From Candidatus Zixiibacteriota bacterium (GTDB taxonomy: Bacteria > Zixibacteria > MSB-5A5 > GN15 > FEB-12), in the NCBI GenBank assembly GCA_024278935.1, contig JAJRSF010000066.1, forward strand, positions 1 through 40,782: a stretch of 40,782 nucleotides of DNA, in the 5' to 3' direction. The position numbers and the translations under genes were made by a program. Below, piece after piece: positions 33,902-40,782 of this stretch. The notes under the pieces were generated by a model that saw only the letters and a list, made by a program, of their open reading frames with translations, was not told the DNA's origin and ran no database searches. Every line of letters begins with the position of its first letter. The stretch's first letter is position 1.

Positions 33902-35115
33902 ATGTCGCATCAAAGAGAAAAATACAAAATCACGCCTGGTATTTATATTACCCTGATAATTGCAATTGCCTGCTCACTTCCGGGGCTTTATAACGGGTTT
34001 TCCCATGGACATTTATCACCGATTCTTGGTGTTTTCTTTTTTGGTGTTGCGATTTTTGCCGCCGCCTTTATGTTGTCATGGGCAGCCGAAGTTGTTCAGA
34101 TTGATATCTCCGAATCTCTGGCGGTTGCCATTCTCGCCCTGCTTGCGGTCTTACCTGAATATGCTGTCGATTTTGTTTTCACATGGAATTCCTATGGTGA
34201 CACTCCCGAAGCAATAGCCTCGCATCATTACGCTATTGCAAATATGACCGGTGCCAACAGGCTTCTGGTCGGTTTGGGATGGCCGTTTATTCTCTTTTTA
34301 TATGTCTATGTAAAACGGAAAAAAGAGATTGTCTTAGATCAAATCCAACGGGTTGACTTTTCTATCTGCTACTTGCATCATTGTATTCGATTACTATCCC
34401 GCTTAAGGGAGAGCTGAACCTTATAGACACTATCATCTTGGTGACTCTCTTTGGAGTGTATACTCGTCGTGCGGCACAGATGGAGACCGAAGAACCGGAA
34501 ATAGTCGGACCACCAAAACTTATCGCAAATATGCAGGATTTACCGCGTCGTATTACTACCGCTATTTTGTTTCTCTTCTCTGGTGGTGTTATCTTTTTTG
34601 TCGCCGAGCCGTTTACCGAATCACTGATACATCTTGGGGAAGCATATGACATTGACAAATTTCTGCTTGTCCAATGGCTTGCTCCGATAGCATCGGAATC
34701 GCCCGAATTTATTATCGCTGCGACATGGACAATGCGAGGTGCCGCGAACTCTGCTATCAAAGCACTGATCTCTTCAAAAGTGAACCAATGGACTTTACTC
34801 ATCGGAACTATACCGCTTGTCTATGCGATCTCCGGTGGTGTTATCGAACCGTTTGTGCTTGACAATAAACAACATCAGGAAATTTTGCTCACCGCTGCTC
34901 AATCTCTGTTTGCGGTGCTGATTATGATGAACTTAAGATTTACAAAAACTGAAGGCTATCTGTTGCTTATACTCTTTTTAGCACAGATGATTGTTGAGTC
35001 GATTCGATTTGAGATGATGATTGTCTATTTGGTATTAGCAGTGATTGTAGCTATTATGCATCGTAAGGATATTTTGCCTGCCGCGAAATTCGCTTTAAAC
35101 ATCAAGAAAAAGTAA
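33902..35115 (+). pseudogene. Sodium/calcium exchanger-family (CaCA) protein, frameshifted
   Basis: Cation antiporter-like membrane protein with about ten helices when both frames are joined (~404 residues). Piece one (33902-34417) includes a first alpha-repeat-like segment with LLAVLPEYAVDFVFTW. Piece two (frame ending at 35115) has the second, QWLAPIASESPEFIIAATWTMRGAANSAIKAL. The break is at the short T run 34358-34361. With one added T the protein reads VDFFYLLLASLYSITIPLKGEL and continues smoothly into the second piece. Unshifted, piece one ends in a 20-residue unrelated tail. ATG 33902 (SHQREKYKITPGIY) is preferred over the TTG at 33863. The stop lies inside the first 53-nt repeat. Confidence 0.8.
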
Positions 35116-35242
35116 CAGGCGTTGCCTGCTTTATAAAAATCACAGCTTATCTCTTATCGCAAAAGCATCAGGCGTTGCCTGATTTATAAAAATCACAGCT
35201 TATCTCTTATCGCAAAAGTAACAGGCGTTGCCTGCTTTATTA
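35108..35242. repeat. 53-bp tandem repeat, 2.5 copies
   Basis: Units at 35108-35160, 35161-35213 and a partial at 35214-35242. They are nearly identical except around AGTAAC/AGCATC and CTGC/CTGA. Each contains the palindrome CAGGC-GTT-GCCTG followed by TTTATAAAAATCACAGC and CTCTTATCGC. The changes in unit two (CATCAGGC...GCCTGATTT) keep the hairpin pairing. It lies between convergent genes, covers the last codons of the exchanger and may act in transcript ending. Confidence 0.9.
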
Positions 35243-35257
35243 CTAAATTATAATCAT

Positions 35258-35291
35258 AAAAAAACATCCACTAATAGTCTCAGCAGATGCT
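35258..35291 (-). terminator. Probable terminator of the phoU/NptA transcript
   Basis: On the minus strand GCATCTGCTGA pairs imperfectly (several G-T pairs) with TTAGTGGATGT, followed by seven T (complement of 35258-35264). Confidence 0.5.
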
Positions 35292-35318
35292 TTAAATTTA
35301 TTTTATAAAAGTGATTTA

Positions 35319-35993
35319 TCACTTACTACGTTTTTCTCTGGACCCGATCCGAGGGAACGGATTGACCATCGAACTAGCTATGTTTGACAAGTGAGCGTTG
35401 ATACGTTTTAAATATCTGGCATACATCGCAAGTACAACAGAGTCAGATTTAGTCAGCGATGAATCACTTTCTCTAATCAAATCATTTACAATTTTATCAG
35501 AAAGTTTACCGATTTCTTTTTCAGAATTTAAAATCTGTCTGCCTAGTTGTTTATCCTGATTTTTAAGTACTTCGATAATCAGCGGAAATTCATTGCCGAT
35601 AGTTTCTTCAATGCTGACAATGTCAGATTCAGCTTTTCCACCTTTGAGCATTTTTTTATGCATCGATGCTAAGCCGGCTATGTTTTTAGTATAATCACCA
35701 ATACGTTCAACGTCGATGACTATAGACACCAAAGCAAGCCCGGGTACTAAGTTTTGTGTTCCGGCAACAGAAAGATGTGTCAGTACATTACGACGTACTT
35801 CACGTTCGTACTTATTGATTTTCCGATCCATCTTTTTAATATCAAATGGAAGTTCATCCGAATTTGAATCGCGAAGAGTCTCTCTTGAAGCGGTATACAT
35901 TTTTTGGTCAAAATCCAACATGGTCAAAGTATGATCAAAAGCGATGTCGAGCAGATTTTCTGAACCAAACAGTTCTTTAAATTTATTAAACAT
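35319..35993 (-). CDS. PhoU-domain protein
   Basis: 224-residue all-helical protein with two PhoU helical bundles. The family metal-binding and charged segments are visible (KMDRKINKYEREVRR, VIDVERIGDYTKNIAGLA, YLKRINAHLSNIASSMVNP). PhoU proteins restrain phosphate uptake. This one follows the Na/Pi cotransporter gene by 18 bases on the same strand and probably regulates that transporter rather than a Pst system, since no pst or phoR/B genes are here. Ribosome site AGAAAT is weak. Confidence 0.9.
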   Translation of the reverse strand: MFNKFKELFGSENLLDIAFDHTLTMLDFDQKMYTASRETLRDSNSDELPFDIKKMDRKINKYEREVRRNVLTHLSVAGTQNLVPGLALVSIVIDVERIGDYTKNIAGLASMHKKMLKGGKAESDIVSIEETIGNEFPLIIEVLKNQDKQLGRQILNSEKEIGKLSDKIVNDLIRESDSSLTKSDSVVLAMYARYLKRINAHLSNIASSMVNPFPRIGSREKRSK

Positions 35994-36011
35994 TCTATTT
36001 CTCCGTTTTTA

Positions 36012-37169
36012 TTATCTATAAAAATAAATAATTGAACCCGGTATTATAAAGAATACAATCACTACATATAATATCGGTACGAACTTAGATTTTTGAGTTA
36101 AATAACTTAATTTTTCGGCCATCCAAATAGGGATTGCTTTTAACGGCCAGAAAATAGCTATACCGAAAACATTAAACATAAGATGAGAAAAAGCAAGAGC
36201 AATCGCAACATGTGAGCCGGTTACAAATGATGCTAGGAAAGCGGTGATAGTTGTTCCGACATTCGCTCCAAGTAAATATGGGTAGACTTGCACAATTGAA
36301 ATTACACCAGCTCCGATCAATGGTACCACAAGCGATGTTGTAATCGACGATGATTGCACAAAGGCTGTCAAAATTATTCCAAGAACAAAAGATAGTACAG
36401 GAGTGCGGAAAATATAGCGTTGGAAAAATTTCTCTACTTTTGAAAGTACTAATGATTTTAAAACTTTTACAATATAAAAAAGTGCTAGAAAGAGAAAGGC
36501 CATAGCAATAGCGGCAGAAATCACACCTGAGTCACCGGTCATGCTAATAATCCCATTTGATATTGGCTTGGTAATCATCTTTAACGGCGAGATAAATGTC
36601 ATACCACCAAAACCGGTAAACATAGATTCTAAATACTTTGCCGATTTTGATATGATTCCAAAATAAATTTCAAGCGGAAGTAGAACAGAGACTGCACAGA
36701 CATTAAAAAAGTCATGCAACATCGAGCCGGTAAATGCCCGCCTGAATTCCTCTCCTCGAGTGATATGTCCTAAGGATACTAAAATATTTGTTACCGATGT
36801 ACCAATGTTGGCACCCATTATCATAGGGATAGCAGCTTCAAAAGTCAGTATCTGGGTACCATCGATTAAACCGTCAGGACCGGAACCAACTGCGACAAGC
36901 CCAACAATAATCGAGGTTGTCGTTGAAGATGACTGCACGATTGCGGTGGTCATGACACCAATCATGAGAGCAATAACAGGATTTGATGTTGACTGGAAAA
37001 TAGCTTCGGCAAAGCCTTTGCCCATATGTTTAAAGGCACCGCCTAATAGTGTAATAGATAATATAAATAGATAGAGAAGTCCTAAGAGTAGAAAAATCTT
37101 AGCGACGATAACTTGCCAACCATGTTGGTCAACGGAATAATCTGATTTCAAGTTCGATGTGTCGGTCAT
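36012..37169 (-). CDS. Na+/phosphate cotransporter (NptA/PF02690 family)
   Basis: 385-residue inner-membrane transporter with inverted repeats, each carrying the substrate-binding QSSS motif: residues 79-82 (AIVQSSSTTTS) and 272-275 (AFVQSSSITTS). The GANIGTS and GANVGTT motifs that pair with them are also present. About nine helices. Bacterial members with C-terminal PhoU are common; here PhoU is a separate gene downstream, and the two overlap in role as a sodium-driven phosphate import and control unit. Confidence 0.93.
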   Translation of the reverse strand: MTDTSNLKSDYSVDQHGWQVIVAKIFLLLGLLYLFILSITLLGGAFKHMGKGFAEAIFQSTSNPVIALMIGVMTTAIVQSSSTTTSIIVGLVAVGSGPDGLIDGTQILTFEAAIPMIMGANIGTSVTNILVSLGHITRGEEFRRAFTGSMLHDFFNVCAVSVLLPLEIYFGIISKSAKYLESMFTGFGGMTFISPLKMITKPISNGIISMTGDSGVISAAIAMAFLFLALFYIVKVLKSLVLSKVEKFFQRYIFRTPVLSFVLGIILTAFVQSSSITTSLVVPLIGAGVISIVQVYPYLLGANVGTTITAFLASFVTGSHVAIALAFSHLMFNVFGIAIFWPLKAIPIWMAEKLSYLTQKSKFVPILYVVIVFFIIPGSIIYFYR

Positions 37170-37224
37170 TTATTCAATGTTTTAAAATGTTTCCGTTTCT
37201 TGCGAAGATTATAAGTAAGAGTAA

Positions 37225-37256
37225 ACAGTCTGTCAAGTGACAGACTGTCTTTTTTT
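37225..37256. terminator. Hairpin between M16 and NptA genes
   Basis: ACAGTCTGTC (37225-37234), loop AAGT, GACAGACTGT (37239-37248) and seven T on the plus side (37250-37256). On the minus strand, the direction of both flanking genes, only TTTACTCTT follows, so its strength for the M16 transcript is uncertain. Confidence 0.5.
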
Positions 37257-37262
37257 AGCTTA

Positions 37263-38483
37263 TTATAGTTTTTTCCCTGCAGTTGCAATTATGTAGCCAT
37301 CTGTTTTGAAGTAAGTCGCTGCGACTCTTCGGATATCAGCGATTGAAATGTCTGCCAGTTTTTTCAAATATGTTTGGTCATAACCGACAGATCGACCATA
37401 AAAATCATCTAATCCTAAATAATATGCCTGATTTATCGACGATAGCTTGGCAGACATCAATCGACCCCAAACTGAGTTTTTTGCTTTTTGTAATTCAGCA
37501 TCAGTAGGTCCATCAAGTTTTAACTTATCAATCTCAAGTAAAATACCATCAACCGCTTTTTGATAATTTTCTGATTGGGTTCCAATGACAGAATAGGTAA
37601 GCCCAAAATCATTTTCAAAACGTGACCCGGATCCAACAGAATATGCCAACCCTTGTTTCTCCCGAAGGTTCAAATATAAACGGGTAGAGAGAATCGATGT
37701 TGCGATTGAAATTGTAGAAGCATCGGGATGGCTTGCTCCCGGAAGAGTCGAACCGATATAAATTTGAATCTGTTCTTTGTCAAGTTCCGCATGCACCGCT
37801 GTTGTTTCAAAAATTGGTTCAGGTTTTTTTGGAGTTGTGTACTCGGCGTTCAAAGGAGCAAGACGTCCAAACCGTTTGAATACCCAAGCACGTACTTCAT
37901 CGATTGGTTTATTTGTCACAATAGAAATTATCATATTGTCAGGTGCGTAGTAGCGAGCATGATGACTCTTTAAATCGTCAACAGTTATCGATGCGATAGT
38001 TCGGGCAGTACCCATAATAGGTTTTGCATATTCGGCGTCACACAGTGTTTCATAAAAAAGTTTGCTTGCTTGTTTTTTTGGTGACGATGCGTTCCGTCCA
38101 ATAGTACCAAGCATAGAACGACGAACATTTTCGACTTCTTCATTTTCAAAAGATGGCAAGAGAACCATGTCAGCAAAAAGATTAAATCCTTTTTCGGCAA
38201 AGTCATCAATCGTTCCAAACTTCATAAACGAGAACGAACGTGAGGTATACCGATCATCGTATGGAATCCATGGGTTATCATAGAGGGTAACATTGGCACC
38301 AATTTTTGCTAAGTCCCTTGAAAGTTCCGATGCGTTCCGAGTTGCGGTACCTTTTTCAAGCAGACGATTTATAAAATCGGTTATACCTGCCTTGTCGGCA
38401 GCTTCGTTTGTCGAACGGTTTTTACCAAGCACGTTCATAGCAAATACACGGCTACTCGGATTTGATTTTATAATAAGAGTCAT
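37263..38483 (-). CDS. M16 peptidase module, zinc site lost; probably second half of a two-module protein
   Basis: 406 residues from the first ATG. It has the M16 fold with the C-terminal REKQGLAYSVGSGSRFENDFG region, but the zinc motif HxxEH is replaced by DFINR (GITDFINRLLEKGT), so it is not catalytic. Coding clearly continues 47 codons upstream of the ATG (LDK-like first strand KATYHSEKFDNGMTLIIKS; FDTAKFYNEATPF) to a TAA at 38625-38627, which is also the stop of the upstream M16 gene in the same frame. There is no start codon or signal peptide in between. It is most likely the inactive partner half of one fused protease, cut by a nonsense codon. Confidence 0.8.
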   Translation of the reverse strand: MTLIIKSNPSSRVFAMNVLGKNRSTNEAADKAGITDFINRLLEKGTATRNASELSRDLAKIGANVTLYDNPWIPYDDRYTSRSFSFMKFGTIDDFAEKGFNLFADMVLLPSFENEEVENVRRSMLGTIGRNASSPKKQASKLFYETLCDAEYAKPIMGTARTIASITVDDLKSHHARYYAPDNMIISIVTNKPIDEVRAWVFKRFGRLAPLNAEYTTPKKPEPIFETTAVHAELDKEQIQIYIGSTLPGASHPDASTISIATSILSTRLYLNLREKQGLAYSVGSGSRFENDFGLTYSVIGTQSENYQKAVDGILLEIDKLKLDGPTDAELQKAKNSVWGRLMSAKLSSINQAYYLGLDDFYGRSVGYDQTYLKKLADISIADIRRVAATYFKTDGYIIATAGKKL

Positions 38484-38624
38484 ACCGTTATCAAATTTTT
38501 CGCTATGGTAAGTCGCTTTATCTACGAGTTCAAAAGTTACCGATTCCGTCGATGGATAAGTTAGCGTTGCAAATGGCGTCGCTTCATTGTAGAATTTTGC
38601 CGTATCAAAAAATGTCTTGATAGT

Positions 38625-40007
38625 TTAATCATTCATTTCATACGGAACATATGGCTGTTCAGTTTCCAAAGCAGGTCTGACTGTTGTCGCAATATAATTT
38701 GGAACACTCAAATATTTTTTAGCCGCCGCTTGGGCTTGCTCCCATGTTACGCTATTTAGTTTATCAGAATATGTCTGCACAAAATCATAGCCGGCAGTCA
38801 TCATTGTTGGACCAACCATAAAACCTAAGTAATGAAGCTTTTCAGCTAGATAAATATTGTCAGTCTTTTCAGAAATCTTAATTCCATTGAGTGCTTCGAT
38901 ATCTGCTTGATGAGTTCCGACAGTCTTAAAGAAATCATTGATGACTGCGATAATAGCATCTTTGTTTTCTGCTTTGTCAGCAATGACAGAAATGTTTATC
39001 CGTGAAAAATCTTCGTACATACTCAAATAGATAGATGCTTCGGTAGCAAGTGGATCAGCTCCGCCTTTGAGTGCTTTCATCAGAGGAGAGATTTCATCCA
39101 TCGAGTAATACATACAAAGCAGATCAAGCGGGATATAATCTGCATCAGAATAAACAGGGGCATCAATTGAAAAATCAATATAGGTCGATTGAACATTGGC
39201 GATAGTGTCATATGTCACTTGAGCAGAGATAGGTTTGTAAACTGATGCTACAATTTCTTGTATTGTTGAATCGTTCGTTTTATAAGGAAGAGGGTTTACA
39301 GAACCAAAAACAGTCGCAATAGTTTTTTTCATCTCGGCAGAATCAAAATCACCAATGACAAGCATTGTCATATTTTCAGGGCGATAGTATTTTTTATAAT
39401 AGTCGACTATTGCTCCACGGGAGATATTTTCAATAAACGGTTTAAAGCCTAAAACCGGGCGACTATATTCGGTATCACCTAAAGTCTTGGCAGTTCTGAA
39501 ATTATCAGCTGCGTAGCCGGGGGAATCTTTTGCCCGGTTGATCTCTTCGATTACAACTTTCCGCTCTTTTGGTAGTTCTTCTTCTGGGATAATAGAGTTA
39601 AAAATCATATCTGCCTGAGTGGTCATACCAAAATCAATATATTGTTTCGGAAGCAGTACCAGATAAGCAGTCATATCTTTACGAGTAAAAGCGTTGATAT
39701 ACCCGCCTAAATCCCGAATCGAGCCGTCGATTTCGATACGGCTTTTATTCGCGGTACCGTCCAATAGAAGATGTTCTAAAAAATGTGTGATTCCATTTTC
39801 ATATTCGGACTCATATTTGCTCCCTGACTTAACAAAGACCATCGATGTTATCATTGGCGATGAATGGCTTTCTTTTAAGATTACCTTCATTCCATTATCA
39901 AGGGTATATGTTGTCTCTTGAGCAGAAACTGAGACGGTCAGGAGCATTGATAATATTGTGAAAATAAATGCGGATATTTTGTATTTATTTTGGAATTTTT
40001 GATACAT
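38625..40007 (-). CDS. M16 family zinc metallopeptidase, exported
   Basis: 460 residues with signal peptide (KISAFIFTILSMLLTVSVSAQ). The active inverted zinc motif is H75-F-L-E-H79 in GITHFLEHLLLDGT, and the distal ligand is E154 or E155 in ERKVVIEEINRAKD. The second M16 subdomain follows (MLVIGDFDSAEMKKTIATVFG). It is the catalytic module, expected to work in the periplasm on peptides. M16 enzymes act as active/inactive halves, and the downstream inactive module would be the natural partner, either fused or paired. It is divergently oriented to the small secreted protein at 40139. Confidence 0.9.
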   Translation of the reverse strand: MYQKFQNKYKISAFIFTILSMLLTVSVSAQETTYTLDNGMKVILKESHSSPMITSMVFVKSGSKYESEYENGITHFLEHLLLDGTANKSRIEIDGSIRDLGGYINAFTRKDMTAYLVLLPKQYIDFGMTTQADMIFNSIIPEEELPKERKVVIEEINRAKDSPGYAADNFRTAKTLGDTEYSRPVLGFKPFIENISRGAIVDYYKKYYRPENMTMLVIGDFDSAEMKKTIATVFGSVNPLPYKTNDSTIQEIVASVYKPISAQVTYDTIANVQSTYIDFSIDAPVYSDADYIPLDLLCMYYSMDEISPLMKALKGGADPLATEASIYLSMYEDFSRINISVIADKAENKDAIIAVINDFFKTVGTHQADIEALNGIKISEKTDNIYLAEKLHYLGFMVGPTMMTAGYDFVQTYSDKLNSVTWEQAQAAAKKYLSVPNYIATTVRPALETEQPYVPYEMND

Positions 40008-40138
40008 TGGAAATCTCCCGATTTTATGGCGGTTTCATTATTTTGTCTGATGGTAAGTTATTACAAGCCAAACAGTATGTCAACTTCGGAATAAATGAAT
40101 TGACTATTACGAGCATTATTATATATTTGAGGTCTATT

Positions 40139-40570
40139 ATGAGAAAAACAATTCACCATATTTTTATCAGCTTCAGATTACTTATTGTTTGCATAATCCT
40201 ATTTTCAATTATAGCCAATGGTGCTTTTGCCGGGCAGAGAGTTGAAAAACAGGAGGTAAATGAGTCTGTTTCGGTCGAAGAAGCAAAGCTGCAACAAGGA
40301 CCACCATCGCCTGATGAACTGCCTAACAATATGGAAACCTCAAGTAAGCCGAATACTGAACAACAGGCGTATCTCAAAGCTGTCCAGATTATCAAGACTG
40401 ACAATAATCAATCTCGTTATCGCTTAGATAAAGAAAAATCAAAACAAATCTTAAAAGAGTTTCTCAACTCTCATACTGAGAAGACTCTTGTTTCTACGAC
40501 ATCGCAAGTGCATTCTCGCTTAGGTCGTCTATTCAGATTAGTCGGTGCCAAACCCTCCGGTACCAGCTAG
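40139..40570 (+). CDS. Small exported protein, unknown function
   Basis: 143 residues with a signal peptide (FISFRLLIVCIILFSIIANGAFA). The mature part is polar, with an acidic Pro-rich stretch (QQGPPSPDELPNN) and a basic C terminus ending RLGRLFRLVGAKPSGTS. I see no motif or cysteines. ATG 40139 is used because GAGG (40129-40132) lies 6 bases before it and the signal peptide starts there; the frame open from 39968 overlaps the divergent M16 gene and is not coding. It precedes secD by 84 bp. Confidence 0.6.
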   Translation: MRKTIHHIFISFRLLIVCIILFSIIANGAFAGQRVEKQEVNESVSVEEAKLQQGPPSPDELPNNMETSSKPNTEQQAYLKAVQIIKTDNNQSRYRLDKEKSKQILKEFLNSHTEKTLVSTTSQVHSRLGRLFRLVGAKPSGTS

Positions 40571-40654
40571 CTATCATTTTTATCGCTTTAAAAATCAATC
40601 AAAAAACTAATAAATAACACACAATATAATAATGTAATACGAAAGGATTTTAAT

Positions 40655-40782
40655 ATGTCCAAAAGTAATTGGCGTATCATTGTTACTGCTATCTTGCTGG
40701 TAGCAGCCTGCTACGCATTTTGGGGAACGTTCGCACTCTGGACTATGAGTGATGCCGACAAAGCTGCCCTTCAGGAAAAAGA
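40655..40782 (+). CDS. secD: SecD, N-terminal fragment (runs off the window)
   Basis: The first 42 residues (MSKSNWRIIVTAILL, then FWGTFALWTMSDADKAALQEK) match the SecD start: a membrane helix followed by the periplasmic beginning, where SecD proteins have a YxxPTxxL/LYSM-like segment and S-P-E/D-E-K. SecD with SecF drives late protein export. AAAGGA (40642-40647) is the ribosome site. Only the start is visible, so the call rests on this short stretch. Confidence 0.7.
   Translation, partial: MSKSNWRIIVTAILLVAACYAFWGTFALWTMSDADKAALQEK

Noticed and set aside
35108-35242. CRISPR array
   Set aside because: The repeats are back to back with no spacers, only 2.5 units, and no cas genes are near.
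39968-40138. Upstream extension of the small exported protein
   Set aside because: It overlaps the start of the divergent M16 gene, has no ribosome site and would bury the signal peptide.

Overview
The window is 40.8 kb of AT-rich, densely packed bacterial chromosome. It carries housekeeping and respiratory genes with some accessory secreted proteins. There is no rRNA, tRNA, CRISPR array, transposase or integrase that I can see. Three traits point to a Gram-negative bacterium of the FCB superphylum, possibly Zixibacteria-like (inference from gene style, not proven): a secreted protein carrying a cohesin-like domain and dockerin-like repeats; an eleven-subunit complex I without NuoE, NuoF and NuoG; and a Rieske/cytochrome b/multihaem cytochrome c operon.

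Layout. 1-2630 (+): end of a DUF2344 gene, rsmB and a PASTA protein. 2716-4899 (-): cohesin/dockerin secreted protein. 5124-7373 (+): MacB/LolCDE-type ABC transporter, ATPase frameshifted. 7379-10375 (-): signal peptidase I downstream of a large secreted repeat protein. 10475-12422 (+): TolB-like lipoprotein and a SIMPL protein, each followed by a strong terminator. 12537-14907: small charged protein (-), unknown protein (+) and HD-GYP protein (+). 15009-18304 (+): RidA, then Rieske, cytochrome b and a nine-haem cytochrome c. 18568-28673 (+): nuoABCDHIJKLMN in one tight operon. 28748-30282 (+): DUF502 membrane protein and an EIIA-CBS protein behind a clear promoter. 30289-33830 (+): HExxH metalloprotease, GrpB-like protein, membrane-anchored thioredoxin-fold protein, ten-cysteine secreted peptide, and a four-TM protein with a CxxC/CxxC tail. 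33902-35115 (+): frameshifted sodium/calcium exchanger-like gene. 35108-35242: 53-nt tandem repeats. 35319-40007 (-): PhoU, Na/Pi cotransporter and two M16 peptidase modules. 40139-40782 (+): small secreted protein and the start of secD.

Physiology (inferred). The complex I has no NADH-input module, so it probably takes electrons from ferredoxin or another donor and reduces a quinone. The Rieske/cytochrome b/multihaem complex immediately upstream would re-oxidise the quinol and pass electrons to periplasmic acceptors, giving a proton-pumping chain.

The most striking pattern is that five otherwise well-conserved genes are interrupted by single-base lesions. Three are missing one A or T, and two have an in-frame TAA. 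Two of the frameshifts lie exactly on -1 slippery heptamers. Consensus errors in a draft or metagenome assembly are the simplest explanation. Transcriptional or ribosomal slippage remains possible for rsmB and the ABC ATPase. The best candidate for something undescribed is the thioredoxin-fold protein next to the cysteine-rich peptide, followed by the twelve-repeat secreted protein.
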